From Mycolicibacterium xanthum (lineage in GTDB: Bacteria; Actinomycetota; Actinomycetes; Mycobacteriales; Mycobacteriaceae): a DNA stretch of 64,000 nt. Of the stretch, positions 25,577 to 33,656 are shown piece after piece. The stretch spans positions 29,039 to 93,038 of the forward strand of contig NZ_JAIFZS010000048.1 of assembly GCF_019710635.1 (NCBI RefSeq), in the 5' to 3' direction. Position 1 is the first letter of the stretch. Every line of letters starts with the position of its first letter. The notes under the pieces were generated by a model. It saw only the letters and a program-made list of their open reading frames with translations. It searched no databases and was not told the origin of the DNA. Both the position numbers and the translations under genes were made by a program.

Positions 25577-26176
25577 CTATCCGGGCTGGTTGATTCCCGA
25601 TGCCAGGGCGACCAGTCCCCGATGGGGGGTCAGCGCATGCGTCATCCGCACGTCGTGTGGCTCGGCGGGCAGGCGATCGAGGATCTCGTCGTCGCGCACC
25701 ACCGCGACCAGGGCGGCGTCGCGGGCCAGGTGAAGCGTGCGGTCGTAGAACCCGGCGCCGCGGCCCAGTCGCACGCCGCGCCGGTCGACGGCCAGCGCCG
25801 GCACCAGCACCAGGGAGGCCTGAGCCACCGCGTCGGGGGGCAGCCACGGCGGCGGCGGTTCGCGCAGCCCGAAAGGCGCCGGGATCAGTTCGCCCGGCCG
25901 GTATCGCCCCCATTGCAGCGGCTGGGGCGTACCGTCGGGATCTTCGCGGGCCACCGGGAGCAGAACCGTGGCACCCTGCTGCAGCACCGTGTCGATCAGC
26001 GTCAGCGAGCCGGGTTCGGAGCCGACCGGCACGTAGCCGCACACCGTGGATCCCGGCTTGACCGCGGCGCCGAGATGGCCGGCCAGATCGGCCGCCTCGG
26101 CGTCGTGCACGTGCGCCGGCACGGCCCGGCGGGCAGCCAGAATACTGGTTCGCACCTGTGATTTTGACCGATGCAC
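25577..26176 (-). CDS. 5-formyltetrahydrofolate cyclo-ligase
   Basis: A 199-residue enzyme that converts 5-formyl-THF to 5,10-methenyl-THF using ATP. The substrate-binding signature RLGRGAGFYDRTL is clear near residue 140, with LVPALAVDRRGVRLGRG before it; the N-terminal VRTSILAARRAV resembles the family start. I choose GTG 26176 because GGAGGG lies seven bases upstream; the open frame continues to 26548 but there it runs antisense to galU. It is divergent from galU with a 64-base gap. In M. tuberculosis the gene is Rv0992c, next to galU as here. Confidence 0.9.
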   Translation of the reverse strand: MHRSKSQVRTSILAARRAVPAHVHDAEAADLAGHLGAAVKPGSTVCGYVPVGSEPGSLTLIDTVLQQGATVLLPVAREDPDGTPQPLQWGRYRPGELIPAPFGLREPPPPWLPPDAVAQASLVLVPALAVDRRGVRLGRGAGFYDRTLHLARDAALVAVVRDDEILDRLPAEPHDVRMTHALTPHRGLVALASGINQPG

Positions 26177-26240
26177 AGCGTAGCCCTCCGGCTGCGGGGT
26201 AAGAGAGAACAACCAACTCAGAGAGGTTAGTGTGTGAACG

Positions 26241-27164
26241 ATGACTCGGCCTGAAGTTCCTATTCCACGTACCGCCGTGGTTCCGGCGGCGGGCTTGGGG
26301 ACGCGGTTTCTCCCAGCGACCAAGACGGTGCCGAAAGAGTTGCTGCCGGTGGTCGACACCCCCGGGATCGAGCTGGTCGCCGCGGAGGCCGCCGAGGCCG
26401 GCGCCGAGCGGTTGATCATCATCACCTCCGAGGGCAAGGACGGTGTGGTCGCCCACTTCGTCGAGGACCTCGTGCTGGAGGGGACTCTGGAGGCGCGGGG
26501 CAAGCACCTGATGCTCGAGAAGGTCCGTCGCGCGCCGGCCCTGATCAAGGTCGAGTCCGTGGTGCAGGCCGAACCGTTGGGCCTCGGTCATGCCGTGAGC
26601 TGTGTCGAGGCCAGCCTGGCTCCCGACGAGGATGCCATCGCGGTGCTGTTGCCCGACGACCTGGTGTTGCCCACCGGTGTCCTGGAGACCATGTCGAAGG
26701 TGCGGGCCAAACGCGGCGGATCGGTGCTGTGCGCGATCGAGGTGTCCCCCGAGGACATCAGCGCCTACGGCGTGTTCGACGTGGAGACCGTTCCCGACGC
26801 CGTCAACCCGAACGTGCTCAAGGTCAAGGGGATGGTGGAGAAACCCAAGGCCGAGGACGCGCCGTCGCTTTACGCGGCAGCCGGGCGTTACGTCCTGGAC
26901 CGGGCGATCTTCGACGCGTTGAAGCGAATTCCCCGGGGTGCGGGCGGCGAACTGCAGCTCACCGACGCCATCGCACTGCTCATCGAGGAAGGACACCCGG
27001 TGCATGTCGTGGTCCATCGTGGATCTCGACACGACCTGGGAAATCCCGGGGGGTACCTGAAGGCTGCGGTTGACTTTGCGTTGGAGCGAGACGACTACGG
27101 GCCCGAACTTCGCCGGTGGTTGATCGAGCGGCTGGGACTCGCTTCCGCGCCGGCCGAACACTAG
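26241..27164 (+). CDS. galU: UTP-glucose-1-phosphate uridylyltransferase GalU
   Basis: A 307-residue nucleotidyltransferase that makes UDP-glucose for polysaccharides, trehalose and galactose metabolism. The N-terminal signature AVVPAAGLGTRFLPATKTVPKE includes the G-x-G-T-R-F loop and the Lys that binds glucose-1-phosphate; LGLGHAVSCVEASL, LLPDDLVL and the Asp in ISAYGVFDVE follow the family. The end (EHS-like ASAPAEH) is unremarkable. ATG at 26241 follows GAGAGGTTAGTGTGTGAACG. It heads the galU-glp-rimJ-glpR block, a conserved actinobacterial neighbourhood. Confidence 0.95.
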   Translation: MTRPEVPIPRTAVVPAAGLGTRFLPATKTVPKELLPVVDTPGIELVAAEAAEAGAERLIIITSEGKDGVVAHFVEDLVLEGTLEARGKHLMLEKVRRAPALIKVESVVQAEPLGLGHAVSCVEASLAPDEDAIAVLLPDDLVLPTGVLETMSKVRAKRGGSVLCAIEVSPEDISAYGVFDVETVPDAVNPNVLKVKGMVEKPKAEDAPSLYAAAGRYVLDRAIFDALKRIPRGAGGELQLTDAIALLIEEGHPVHVVVHRGSRHDLGNPGGYLKAAVDFALERDDYGPELRRWLIERLGLASAPAEH

Positions 27165-27233
27165 CGGCTGCACCGCCGCGCGCACCCCGCGCGGGCGCGT
27201 CGGCCGGGTGTTTCGACTCGAGAAAGGCGTGCT

Positions 27234-28520
27234 TTGCGTTCGGTGGAGGAGCAGCAGGCTCGGGTGGCGGCTGCCGCGGTGGCGCCGCGGCCGGTGCGGG
27301 TGGCCATCGCTGAAGCCCAGGGTCTGATGTGCGCCGAGGAAGTGGTGACCGAGCGTCCCCTTCCCGGCTTCGACCAGGCGGCCATCGACGGCTACGCGGT
27401 GCGCAGCGTCGATGTCCTCGGCTTCGGCGAATCCGACGGCGGCGACGGCGAAGACGGTGAGGACGACGCGGGTGGCGGTGGTGCCCGCGAGATCAGCCTG
27501 CCGGTGATGGGCCTGATCGAGGCGGGTGCGCGCACGCCGAGCAGGCTTCAGCCCCGGCAGGCGGCGCGGGTCCAGACCGGTGCGCCGATGCCGACGCTGG
27601 CCGATGCGGTGTTGCCGCTGCGGTGGACCGACGGAGGCCAGTCCCGGGTCCGGGTGCTACGCGGGGTGCGGTCGGGTGCCTATGTGCGCAGGACCGGCGA
27701 CGACGTGCAGCCCGGTGACGTCGCGGTGCGAGCCGGCACCATCATCGGAGCCGCCCAGGTCGGGCTGCTCGCCGCGGTGGGACGCGAGCGGGTGCTCGTG
27801 CATCCGCGACCCCGGTTGTCGGTGATGTGTGTGGGTGGCGAGCTCGTCGACATCTCGCGCACCCCCGGCAACGGCCAGGTCTATGACGTGAACTCCTACG
27901 CCCTGGCGGCCGCCGGGCGGGACGCCGGCGCCGAGGTGAACCGGGTCGGCATCGTATCGACCGATCCGAAGCAGCTGCGCGAAACCGTCGAAGGGCAACT
28001 GAACCGCGCCGAGGTGGTGGTCATCGCCGGAGCGGTGGGCGGGGCGGCCGCCGAGTCGGTGCGCACGGTGCTGGCCCAGCTCGGCGAGATGGAGGTCGCC
28101 CGCATCGCCATGCATCCGGGCTCGGTGCAGGGGTTCGGTCAGCTCGGCTCCGACGGAGTCCCGGTTTTCCTGCTACCCGCCAACCCGGTCAGTGCGCTGG
28201 TGGTGTTCGAGGTGATGGTGCGGCCGTTGATCCGGCTCTCCCTCGGCAAGCGGCAACCGATGCGGCGTGTCGTTCAGGCGCGCACGCTGTCGCCGATCTC
28301 CTCGGTGGCAGGCCGGAAGGGGTTCCTGCGCGGGCAGTTGATGCGCGACCAGGACACCGGCGAGTACCTGGTGCAGGCCCTCGGTGGGGCACCCGGTTCC
28401 TCGTCGCATCTGCTGGCCACGCTGGCCGAGGCGAACTGTCTGGTCATCGTGCCCGGTGAGGCCGAACAGATCCGCACCGGCGAGGTCGTCGACGTCGCGT
28501 TCCTGGCCCAGCGCGGCTAG
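27234..28520 (+). CDS. glp: Gephyrin-like divisome protein Glp (MoeA paralogue)
   Basis: A 428-residue MoeA-fold protein starting at TTG 27234 (MRSVEEQQARV) behind AGAAAGG. The MoeA domains are all present, including LPGFDQAAIDGYAVRS and the C-terminal beta domain. Two catalytic elements look altered: the usual GGVS-G segment reads GAVGGAAAES, and the PGNPVS loop reads PANPVS. In corynebacteria the equivalent protein, encoded beside rimJ and glpR, binds FtsZ and is held at the septum by its membrane receptor GlpR. The same gene order 27234-30461 here supports that role. An acidic Gly/Asp insert (near residues 65-85) is a peculiarity. Residual molybdotransferase activity cannot be excluded. 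Confidence 0.85.
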   Translation: MRSVEEQQARVAAAAVAPRPVRVAIAEAQGLMCAEEVVTERPLPGFDQAAIDGYAVRSVDVLGFGESDGGDGEDGEDDAGGGGAREISLPVMGLIEAGARTPSRLQPRQAARVQTGAPMPTLADAVLPLRWTDGGQSRVRVLRGVRSGAYVRRTGDDVQPGDVAVRAGTIIGAAQVGLLAAVGRERVLVHPRPRLSVMCVGGELVDISRTPGNGQVYDVNSYALAAAGRDAGAEVNRVGIVSTDPKQLRETVEGQLNRAEVVVIAGAVGGAAAESVRTVLAQLGEMEVARIAMHPGSVQGFGQLGSDGVPVFLLPANPVSALVVFEVMVRPLIRLSLGKRQPMRRVVQARTLSPISSVAGRKGFLRGQLMRDQDTGEYLVQALGGAPGSSSHLLATLAEANCLVIVPGEAEQIRTGEVVDVAFLAQRG

Positions 28521-28539
28521 GCGCGAGACGGCGACAGCG

Positions 28540-29193
28540 ATGAGCCTGTGGAGTTCGCGCTCGCAGCATCCCGGCTGGCCGATGCCGGTCGGTCCGCTGC
28601 GGGTGCAGTCCGGTGTGGTCGGGCTACGCCCGGTGCGGCTGCGCGACGCCGCTCAGTGGAGCCGGATCCGGCTGGCCGACCGCGCCCACCTGGAGCCGTG
28701 GGAGCCGTCCACCGACCTCGACTGGGTGGTCCGCCACTCGGTTTCGTCGTGGCCGTCGGTCTGCTCGGGCCTGCGGGCCGAGGCGCGCAAAGGCCGGATG
28801 CTGCCGTTCGCGATCGAACTCGACGGACACTTCGCCGGCCAGTTGACGATCGGCAATGTCACCCACGGCGCGCTGCGTTCGGCGTGGATCGGCTACTGGG
28901 TGGCCAGCGAATCGACCGGCGGCGGGGTGGCGACCGCGGCATTGGCGCTGGGTCTGGACCACTGTTTCGGCCCGGTGATGTTGCACCGGGTGGAGGCCAC
29001 GGTGCGGCCCGAGAACGCGGCCAGTCGGGCGGTGCTGGCCAAAGCGGGGTTCCGCGAGGAGGGTCTGTTGAAGCGCTACCTCGACGTGGACGGCGCCTGG
29101 CGCGATCACCTGCTGGTGGCGATCACCATCGAGGAATTGCGCGGCTCGGTGGCCGCGTCGCTGGTGCACAGCGGCCGCGCCTCGTGGACCTGA
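28540..29193 (+). CDS. rimJ: GNAT acetyltransferase, RimJ-like
   Basis: A 217-residue acetyltransferase of the RimJ/RimL type, which acetylates N-terminal residues of ribosomal proteins. The GNAT core shows LRPVRLRDAAQWSRIR, a substrate-facing strand, the acetyl-CoA pyrophosphate loop region GYWVASESTGGGVATAALAL and HRVEATVRPENAASRAVLAKAGFREEG. ATG at 28540 lies 20 bases after the glp stop; open frame upstream belongs to glp. The first 20 residues (MSLWSSRSQHPGWPMPVGPL) are an extension common in mycobacterial members. The true substrate is not known. Confidence 0.88.
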   Translation: MSLWSSRSQHPGWPMPVGPLRVQSGVVGLRPVRLRDAAQWSRIRLADRAHLEPWEPSTDLDWVVRHSVSSWPSVCSGLRAEARKGRMLPFAIELDGHFAGQLTIGNVTHGALRSAWIGYWVASESTGGGVATAALALGLDHCFGPVMLHRVEATVRPENAASRAVLAKAGFREEGLLKRYLDVDGAWRDHLLVAITIEELRGSVAASLVHSGRASWT

Positions 29194-29285
29194 CGCCTCC
29201 GCCGCGAGTAGACGCGAAGGCGCCCTATTCGGCGGGAAATCGGTGCCTTTTGCGTCTGGCCGCGGAACGACAGTGTTACTGATGT

Positions 29286-29336
29286 GACACATGTGGCTTC
29301 TGGTGCTTGTCTCGGGCGAATTACAGGTGTGTAATT
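29286..29336 (+). promoter_or_regulatory. Candidate WhiA/WhiB-type control region upstream of glpR
   Basis: In the 209-base gap before glpR, GACAC (29286-29290) matches the WhiA core motif. A perfect inverted repeat, AATTACA-GGTG-TGTAATT, lies at 29319-29336. The streptomycete glpR homologue sepX is a WhiA/WhiB target, which makes the GACAC suggestive; the palindrome's protein is unknown. A related sequence appears in the prophage control region near 32296. Confidence 0.4.
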
Positions 29337-29402
29337 GTCTCGGCGCGCCGCTCACGGATGCGCTGGTCACAGACCTAGCCTGATGGGGAAAGGAGCAGGC
29401 GC

Positions 29403-30461
29403 ATGCCAAGCATCCCCCAATCTCTCCTCTGGATCTCGCTCGTCGTGCTCTGGCTGTTCGTGCTCGTGCCGATGCTGATCAGCAAGCGCGACGCGGTGCG
29501 GCGCACGAGTGACGTCGCGCTGGCGACCCGTGTGCTCAACAGCGGGGCCCGTGTCCGCCTGCGTCGCCGCGGCCCCGCCGCCGGGCATCGCAGCGATCCG
29601 GACTGGCAGCCCACAGACGGCGACCTCGACGATGATCTCGACGATGAGGACGAGGCGGCGCCCGGGCGCGCAGTGGTGATGGCCGCGGTCGCCCCGCAGC
29701 GGGTGGCCGACGAAGCCGACTACCTCGACGTCGACGTGGTGGAGGACTCCACCGACACCGACGTCCTTGCGGTCGGCAGGCGATCGCCGATCGAGGATCC
29801 GGCCGAGGCCACCGAAACCGACCAGCCAACACTGGATTACGAGCCGACACTGGATTACGAGACGGCCGAGGACGACGCCGTCGACGGGGATCTGGCCGAC
29901 GAGGATCTGGCCGAGAAGGGCCTGGAGGATCTGGCCGACGAGGACGACGACGAGTACGAGTACGTCGACGACTCGTCCGGGCTGGAGGCGCCGTCGGAGA
30001 CCGATCTGCGCATCGCCGACACCATGAGCGCGTCGCGCCGGCGCCGCCATGAGTCCAGCACCGCCGCCGCGGTGACCGCGCGCAAGTACCGATTCCGCAC
30101 CCGGACGCTGATCGTGATGTCGGTGCTGCTGCTCGCCAGCGCGGTGGCCGCGGTCACCTGGTCGCCGACGATGTGGTGGACCTGCGGTTCGGTTGCCACG
30201 GTCACTCTGCTGTATCTGGCCTACCTGCGCCGGCAGACCCGTATCGAGGAGCAGCTGCGTCGCCGTCGGGCCCAGCGGATGGCCCGATCGCGGCTGGGTG
30301 TGGAGAACACCGCCGATCAGGAGTTCGATGTCGTGCCGTCCCGATTGCGCAGGCCGGGCGCGGCGGTGCTGGAGATCGACGACGAGGATCCCGAGTTCGA
30401 GCATCTCGACTATGTCGCGTTCGCGCGCCACTACGACCTACCGCACGCGGCCGGGCAGTAG
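29403..30461 (+). CDS. glpR: Divisome membrane protein GlpR/SepX
   Basis: A 352-residue membrane protein. It begins with a TM helix (SLLWISLVVLWLFVLVPMLI), followed by a conserved basic stretch (SKRDAVRRTSDVALATRVL) and a long, highly acidic, low-complexity middle with DLDDDLDDEDE, DEDDDEYEYVDD and similar runs. Near residue 235 are two more membrane segments (LIVMSVLLLASAVAAVTW and WTCGSVATVTLLYLAYL), then a conserved Arg-rich tail. This architecture is that of SepX of Streptomyces and GlpR of Corynebacterium, the receptor of Glp. The adjacent glp gene makes the pair explicit. The gene ends 59 bases before tRNA-Ala. Confidence 0.88.
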   Translation: MPSIPQSLLWISLVVLWLFVLVPMLISKRDAVRRTSDVALATRVLNSGARVRLRRRGPAAGHRSDPDWQPTDGDLDDDLDDEDEAAPGRAVVMAAVAPQRVADEADYLDVDVVEDSTDTDVLAVGRRSPIEDPAEATETDQPTLDYEPTLDYETAEDDAVDGDLADEDLAEKGLEDLADEDDDEYEYVDDSSGLEAPSETDLRIADTMSASRRRRHESSTAAAVTARKYRFRTRTLIVMSVLLLASAVAAVTWSPTMWWTCGSVATVTLLYLAYLRRQTRIEEQLRRRRAQRMARSRLGVENTADQEFDVVPSRLRRPGAAVLEIDDEDPEFEHLDYVAFARHYDLPHAAGQ

Positions 30462-30520
30462 GGCCGCACTCGCGATTTCGGCCGTGGTCGGAGGGGCTGG
30501 TACCCTCCATAGCGGTATCA

Positions 30521-30593
30521 GGGGCTATGGCGCAGTTGGTAGCGCGACTCGTTCGCATCGAGTAGGTCAGGGGTTCGATTCCCCTTAGCTCCA
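30521..30593 (+). tRNA. tRNA-Ala (anticodon CGC)
   Basis: A complete 73-base cloverleaf: acceptor GGGGCTA/TAGCTCC, D arm GCGC...GCGC, anticodon stem ACTCG/CGAGT with loop TTCGCAT (anticodon CGC), T arm AGGGG-TTCGATT-CCCCT, discriminator A. CCA is not encoded. Its 3' half is the integration site of the element to the right, which restores the gene. Confidence 0.95.
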
Positions 30594-30594
30594 C
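30548..30594 (+). repeat. attL (tRNA-Ala 3' half)
   Basis: A 47-base block from the anticodon stem to one base beyond the tRNA is repeated at 40068-40114 with a single mismatch (C at 30556, G at 40076). The two copies flank the integrase-encoding element. Confidence 0.93.
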
Positions 30595-30635
30595 CGGAGA
30601 ATCACCAGCTAGACAGCATCCAGTGTGTTAGCTGA

Positions 30636-31829
30636 CTACATGCCCTCGGAGGCCCCAGTCCGCAGCTGGTCCGCAGCAGATCGGATCGCCGCGTCGAGGT
30701 TGCCGGCCACAGCGTCCAGATCCGTGTCGAACAAGTCGGCGTAGACGTCGAGCGTCATCGAAGCCTTCGCATGCCCGAGCATCCGCTGAACCGCCTTCAC
30801 GTTGGCGCCGGCAGACACCGCCAGCGATGCCGCGGTGTGCCGCAGATCGTGCGGCGTGATCGGCGGGAACGCCTCGTCGGCCTCCTGGCACTTGGTCACC
30901 GCCGGCGCGAACACACGGGCCCGCCAGTTCGAGTTGCGCAGCACACCGCCCCGCTGATCGGTGAACACCAGATCCTCGCGGCCCTTGCCCACCATCAGGG
31001 CCGACAACTCGTCGACGAGCACCGCGGGGAACGGCACCGATCGACGCTCCCACGTCTTCGGCGCCGACCACTGCAACCCGCCCGACTCCGTCACCGAACG
31101 GGACACGTTGACCCGCCGGCGCAGCATGTCGAAGTCCTGCACGCGCAGCGCGGCCATCTCACCCCACCGCAGGCCCGTGTAGCTCAAGAACCGCAGCACC
31201 TCGGGGTCGCGGGCAACGGCGCCGGCAAGTGCCGACACCTGGGCGTGCGACAGGTATCCGCGGTCGGCGTGGGCACGCTTCGGTAGCTTCACCCCGTCGC
31301 ACGGGTTACGGGCAAGCCGGCCATCCTCGACGGCGGCGCCCAGCACCTGGCGCAGCAGACCGAACGCGTTCTCGATACCCGGCACGCCCAAGCCGTCGTC
31401 CTTCATCGCCGACACCCACGACCGGATCGCCGAGGTCTTCACGTCGACGACCGCAACGTCACCCCACCGCGGCTTCACGCGGCTACCCCACGCGCTGCGA
31501 CGTGTCGCCGCAGTCTTCGCCGAGATGTGGGCCTGCGCGGCCGACCACGCCCTGTACACGGCGTCGACGGTGACCTTGCCGGCCTCGGGAGCCACGAACG
31601 ACCCGGTCGCCAGCGCCGGCGTGACGTCGCCGTCCAGCCACGACTGGGCGTCGGCCTTGCGGTCGAAGGACCGTGCATGCTCACGCCCCTCGTCGTCGAC
31701 GAAGCGTGCCATCCACCGCTTGCCGGTGCCGGCGCGCGCGGTGGGAACCTTCTGCGTCTTGCCGTCGACGCGAACCGTGCGGTTCCAGCGGTCCTCGACG
31801 CCGGCGCGTCGTTTCCGTGCGGTCATCAC
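30636..31829 (-). CDS. int: Tyrosine-type site-specific integrase
   Basis: A 397-residue phage integrase. An N-terminal arm-binding/core-binding part (1-190) includes WMARFVDDEGREHARSFDRK and a SAM-like domain. The catalytic domain has the first Arg in TGLRWGEM, the H-x-x-R in TPHDLRHTAASLAVS, His in MLGHAKASM, and the nucleophile Tyr in TLDVYADLF. The gene reads toward attL, ending 42 bases inside the element, as is usual. Its ATG lies within ATGATGA that overlaps the stop of the next leftward gene. A decayed second integrase at 42781-43220 is closely similar to its C-terminal 140 residues. Confidence 0.95.
   Translation of the reverse strand: MMTARKRRAGVEDRWNRTVRVDGKTQKVPTARAGTGKRWMARFVDDEGREHARSFDRKADAQSWLDGDVTPALATGSFVAPEAGKVTVDAVYRAWSAAQAHISAKTAATRRSAWGSRVKPRWGDVAVVDVKTSAIRSWVSAMKDDGLGVPGIENAFGLLRQVLGAAVEDGRLARNPCDGVKLPKRAHADRGYLSHAQVSALAGAVARDPEVLRFLSYTGLRWGEMAALRVQDFDMLRRRVNVSRSVTESGGLQWSAPKTWERRSVPFPAVLVDELSALMVGKGREDLVFTDQRGGVLRNSNWRARVFAPAVTKCQEADEAFPPITPHDLRHTAASLAVSAGANVKAVQRMLGHAKASMTLDVYADLFDTDLDAVAGNLDAAIRSAADQLRTGASEGM
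30656..30680 (+). repeat. Putative integrase arm site (left end)
   Basis: A 25-base sequence made of two copies of AGTCCGCAGC-like units lies 62 bases inside attL, within the integrase 3' coding region. It recurs at 39946-39970 at the other end in the same orientation with three differences at most. Paired direct repeats just inside both att sites are what lambda/L5-type integrases use as arm sites. Confidence 0.55.
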
Positions 31830-32173
31830 TCGCCCTCCTCGATCGGGAACATCAACACCCGCCAGATGCCCGCCGCGGCGGCCAGCATGCCGTCGTCGAG
31901 GCTCTCGACGTCAGGCGCCGACACGCACAGGACGTCGCCGCGGGCGATGCCACTGTTCACGCTCCACGACACGGGCAGCTCAAGCGTCCACAGCCCGATC
32001 TGGCCCTGCTCGTAGAGCCGGTCGGCGGCACGTGTCCAGGCCCGGCGCACGCTGTCCCGCCGCCAGTCCTGCCCCTCCAGTTCGGCGACGACAGCCAGCG
32101 GCGCCAGGGACGCTGGCTGTTCCAGCGCGGCCTTGACGATCGCACGCTGGATGGTGCCCGGTCCTCTGCTCAT
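31826..32173 (-). CDS. Small element protein, possible regulator
   Basis: A 115-residue protein whose stop overlaps the integrase start, so the two are co-translated. It begins MSRGPGTIQRAIVKAALEQP and contains a winged-helix-like pattern (SLAPLAVVAELEGQDWRRDSVRRAWTRAADRLYEQGQIGLWTLEL); the remainder is hydrophobic-to-acidic (DVLCVSAPDVESLDDGM) and ends FPIEEGE. I do not recognise the family. A DNA-binding role such as control of integration is suggested by layout and by the helical N-terminus only. No other candidate repressor is present in the element. Confidence 0.65.
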   Translation of the reverse strand: MSRGPGTIQRAIVKAALEQPASLAPLAVVAELEGQDWRRDSVRRAWTRAADRLYEQGQIGLWTLELPVSWSVNSGIARGDVLCVSAPDVESLDDGMLAAAAGIWRVLMFPIEEGE

Positions 32174-32187
32174 GGACGCAACCGTAC

Positions 32188-32335
32188 CACTTAAGTGTCC
32201 GACGCGCGGGGACTCTTAAAGAGGGGGAGGGAACACGTTGTGCCACAAGTACTTCCGGTAGCACTGTGACGTGGAGCACAGAAACTCCAGGGAAGTTGCA
32301 CATGTGTAATTCGCGGCCGTTGACTTGGTTGACAC
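32188..32335. promoter_or_regulatory. Divergent control region of the element
   Basis: The 181 bases between the leftward int operon and the rightward replication operon hold several palindromes: CACTTAAGTG (32188-32197, perfect), CTCTTAAAGAG (32213-32223) and TTGCACATGTGTAA (about 32294-32307, one mismatch). Two TTGAC motifs (near 32321 and 32330) could be -35 boxes for the rightward operon. This is where a lysogeny or island repressor would act. Confidence 0.5.
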
Positions 32336-32354
32336 ACCCAACGAAGGAGCCGAA

Positions 32355-32633
32355 ATGTCAACCAGCCCAACCCGCGAAAGCACCCCGCAGCTGGACGCCA
32401 TCATGGCCAAGACGGCCTGGTCCAGCGCCGATCTGGCCGCCGTCACCGGCATCCCCGCCAGCACCTGGCGCTACTTCGCGATGCTCGACAAGGGGAAGGC
32501 CGACGACGCCGAATGCGTCGGCCCGCGGTCCTTCAAGGTCGGCCGGCGTCGGCTGTGGCGCCGCGAGACCGCCTTGCAATGGCTGGCCGACCAGGAAGCC
32601 GGCGGCCGCGGAGCCGAGACCGCCACCGACTGA
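32355..32633 (+). CDS. Excisionase/AlpA-like DNA-binding protein
   Basis: A 92-residue basic protein. ATG 32355 follows AAGGAG. It has a helix-turn-helix of the MerR/AlpA/Xis type: TAWSSADLAAVTGIPASTWR followed by a wing with GPRSFKVGRRRLWRRETALQWL, the usual 'reads the sequence, then places the recombinase' module. It is the first gene of the rightward operon, divergent from int; phiRv2 carries a similar excisionase (Rv2657c) near its integrase. It may act as directionality factor, as activator of the operon, or both. Confidence 0.75.
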   Translation: MSTSPTRESTPQLDAIMAKTAWSSADLAAVTGIPASTWRYFAMLDKGKADDAECVGPRSFKVGRRRLWRRETALQWLADQEAGGRGAETATD

Positions 32634-32699
32634 AAGCCGTAGGCCCCGACGCGTGATGCGGCGCCGGGGCCTACCGAAACCCCTGGGAAAGGTTCTGAC

Positions 32700-33656
32700 G
32701 TGCAGTCTAGCCGCCGAAACGACCTGGCCAACGAAGCGTCCGCGATCCGCGGACTGGCCGCCAGTGTCCTCGGCGCCACCGACATCGGCACGTTCGCCGT
32801 CGAGTACGCCGTCCACCGCTGGGCCATCTTCCCGCTCAACGGCAAGATCCCAGCCATCGGGCGTGACCGCGGCGGCCGCGGTGTCCTCGACGCCACCTAC
32901 GACCTCGACCAGGTCATCGAATGGTGGGCCGGCCCGTACCGCGGCGCCAACATCGGCGGCCGCGTGCCCGCCGGCATGGTTGTCATAGACGTCGACCCGC
33001 GACACGGCGGCGACCGGTCCCTGACAGCACTGGAGGCCGAGCACGGCTCGCTGCCGGCCACCCTGACCGCGCTCAGCGGCCGCGGAGACGGCGGCCGGCA
33101 CCTGTACTTCCGGCGCCCGCCCGGCAAGCTGTCCAGCAGCCGGCTCGGCGCCGGCGTCGACGTCAAGACGTCAACCGGCTACACCGTCCTGGCGCCCAGC
33201 ATCCACCCCGACACCGGCAAGCCCTACCAGTGGATCGAGCACCCGGTCGCCGACCCGCCGGCGTGGCTCGCCGGCCTGCTGCGACCCGAGGAGCCGACCG
33301 GCCCGCAGCCGCAGCGCCGCGGCGCAACCACAACATTCACCGGCCCATCGCCGGCCGACCAGTTCAGCGCCAACACGTCGTGGGCCGACATCCTGGACCC
33401 ACACGGCTGGCGATGCCTCGACGGCGACCCAGACGGCGACGGCGCCCGCTGGCTGCACCCCGCAGCCACCTCGTCGTGCTCAGCCACCGTCCGCAACGGC
33501 TGCCTGTTCGTGTACAGCCCGAACACCCCGTTCGACGTGACCGAAGCCGCGGCGCCGCGCGGCTACACGCGGTTCCGCGCCCACGCGGTCCTCAACCACG
33601 CCGGCGACCTGAAGGCAGCCGCCCGTGCCATCACCAACAAGGAGGCAAACCGTTGA
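32700..33656 (+). CDS. Bifunctional primase-polymerase (Prim-Pol) domain protein
   Basis: A 318-residue replication protein. GTG at 32700 follows GGGAAAGG. The Prim-Pol domain includes the N-terminal FAVEYAVHRWAIFPLNGKIP, a first metal motif DVDPRHGGDRS, the conserved His in GRGDGGRHLYFRRPPG, and VDVKTSTGYTVLAPSIHPDTGKPY. Such proteins start DNA synthesis on plasmids, phages and satellites. The C-terminal 100 residues are a separate small domain with WADILDPHGWRC and a GARWLHPAA segment. It overlaps the next gene by four bases, so primase and P-loop protein are made together. Confidence 0.88.
   Translation: MQSSRRNDLANEASAIRGLAASVLGATDIGTFAVEYAVHRWAIFPLNGKIPAIGRDRGGRGVLDATYDLDQVIEWWAGPYRGANIGGRVPAGMVVIDVDPRHGGDRSLTALEAEHGSLPATLTALSGRGDGGRHLYFRRPPGKLSSSRLGAGVDVKTSTGYTVLAPSIHPDTGKPYQWIEHPVADPPAWLAGLLRPEEPTGPQPQRRGATTTFTGPSPADQFSANTSWADILDPHGWRCLDGDPDGDGARWLHPAATSSCSATVRNGCLFVYSPNTPFDVTEAAAPRGYTRFRAHAVLNHAGDLKAAARAITNKEANR

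Noticed and set aside
30202..30594. Minus-strand frame ending over tRNA-Ala
   Set aside because: Same artefact from antisense reading of the tRNA and of glpR.
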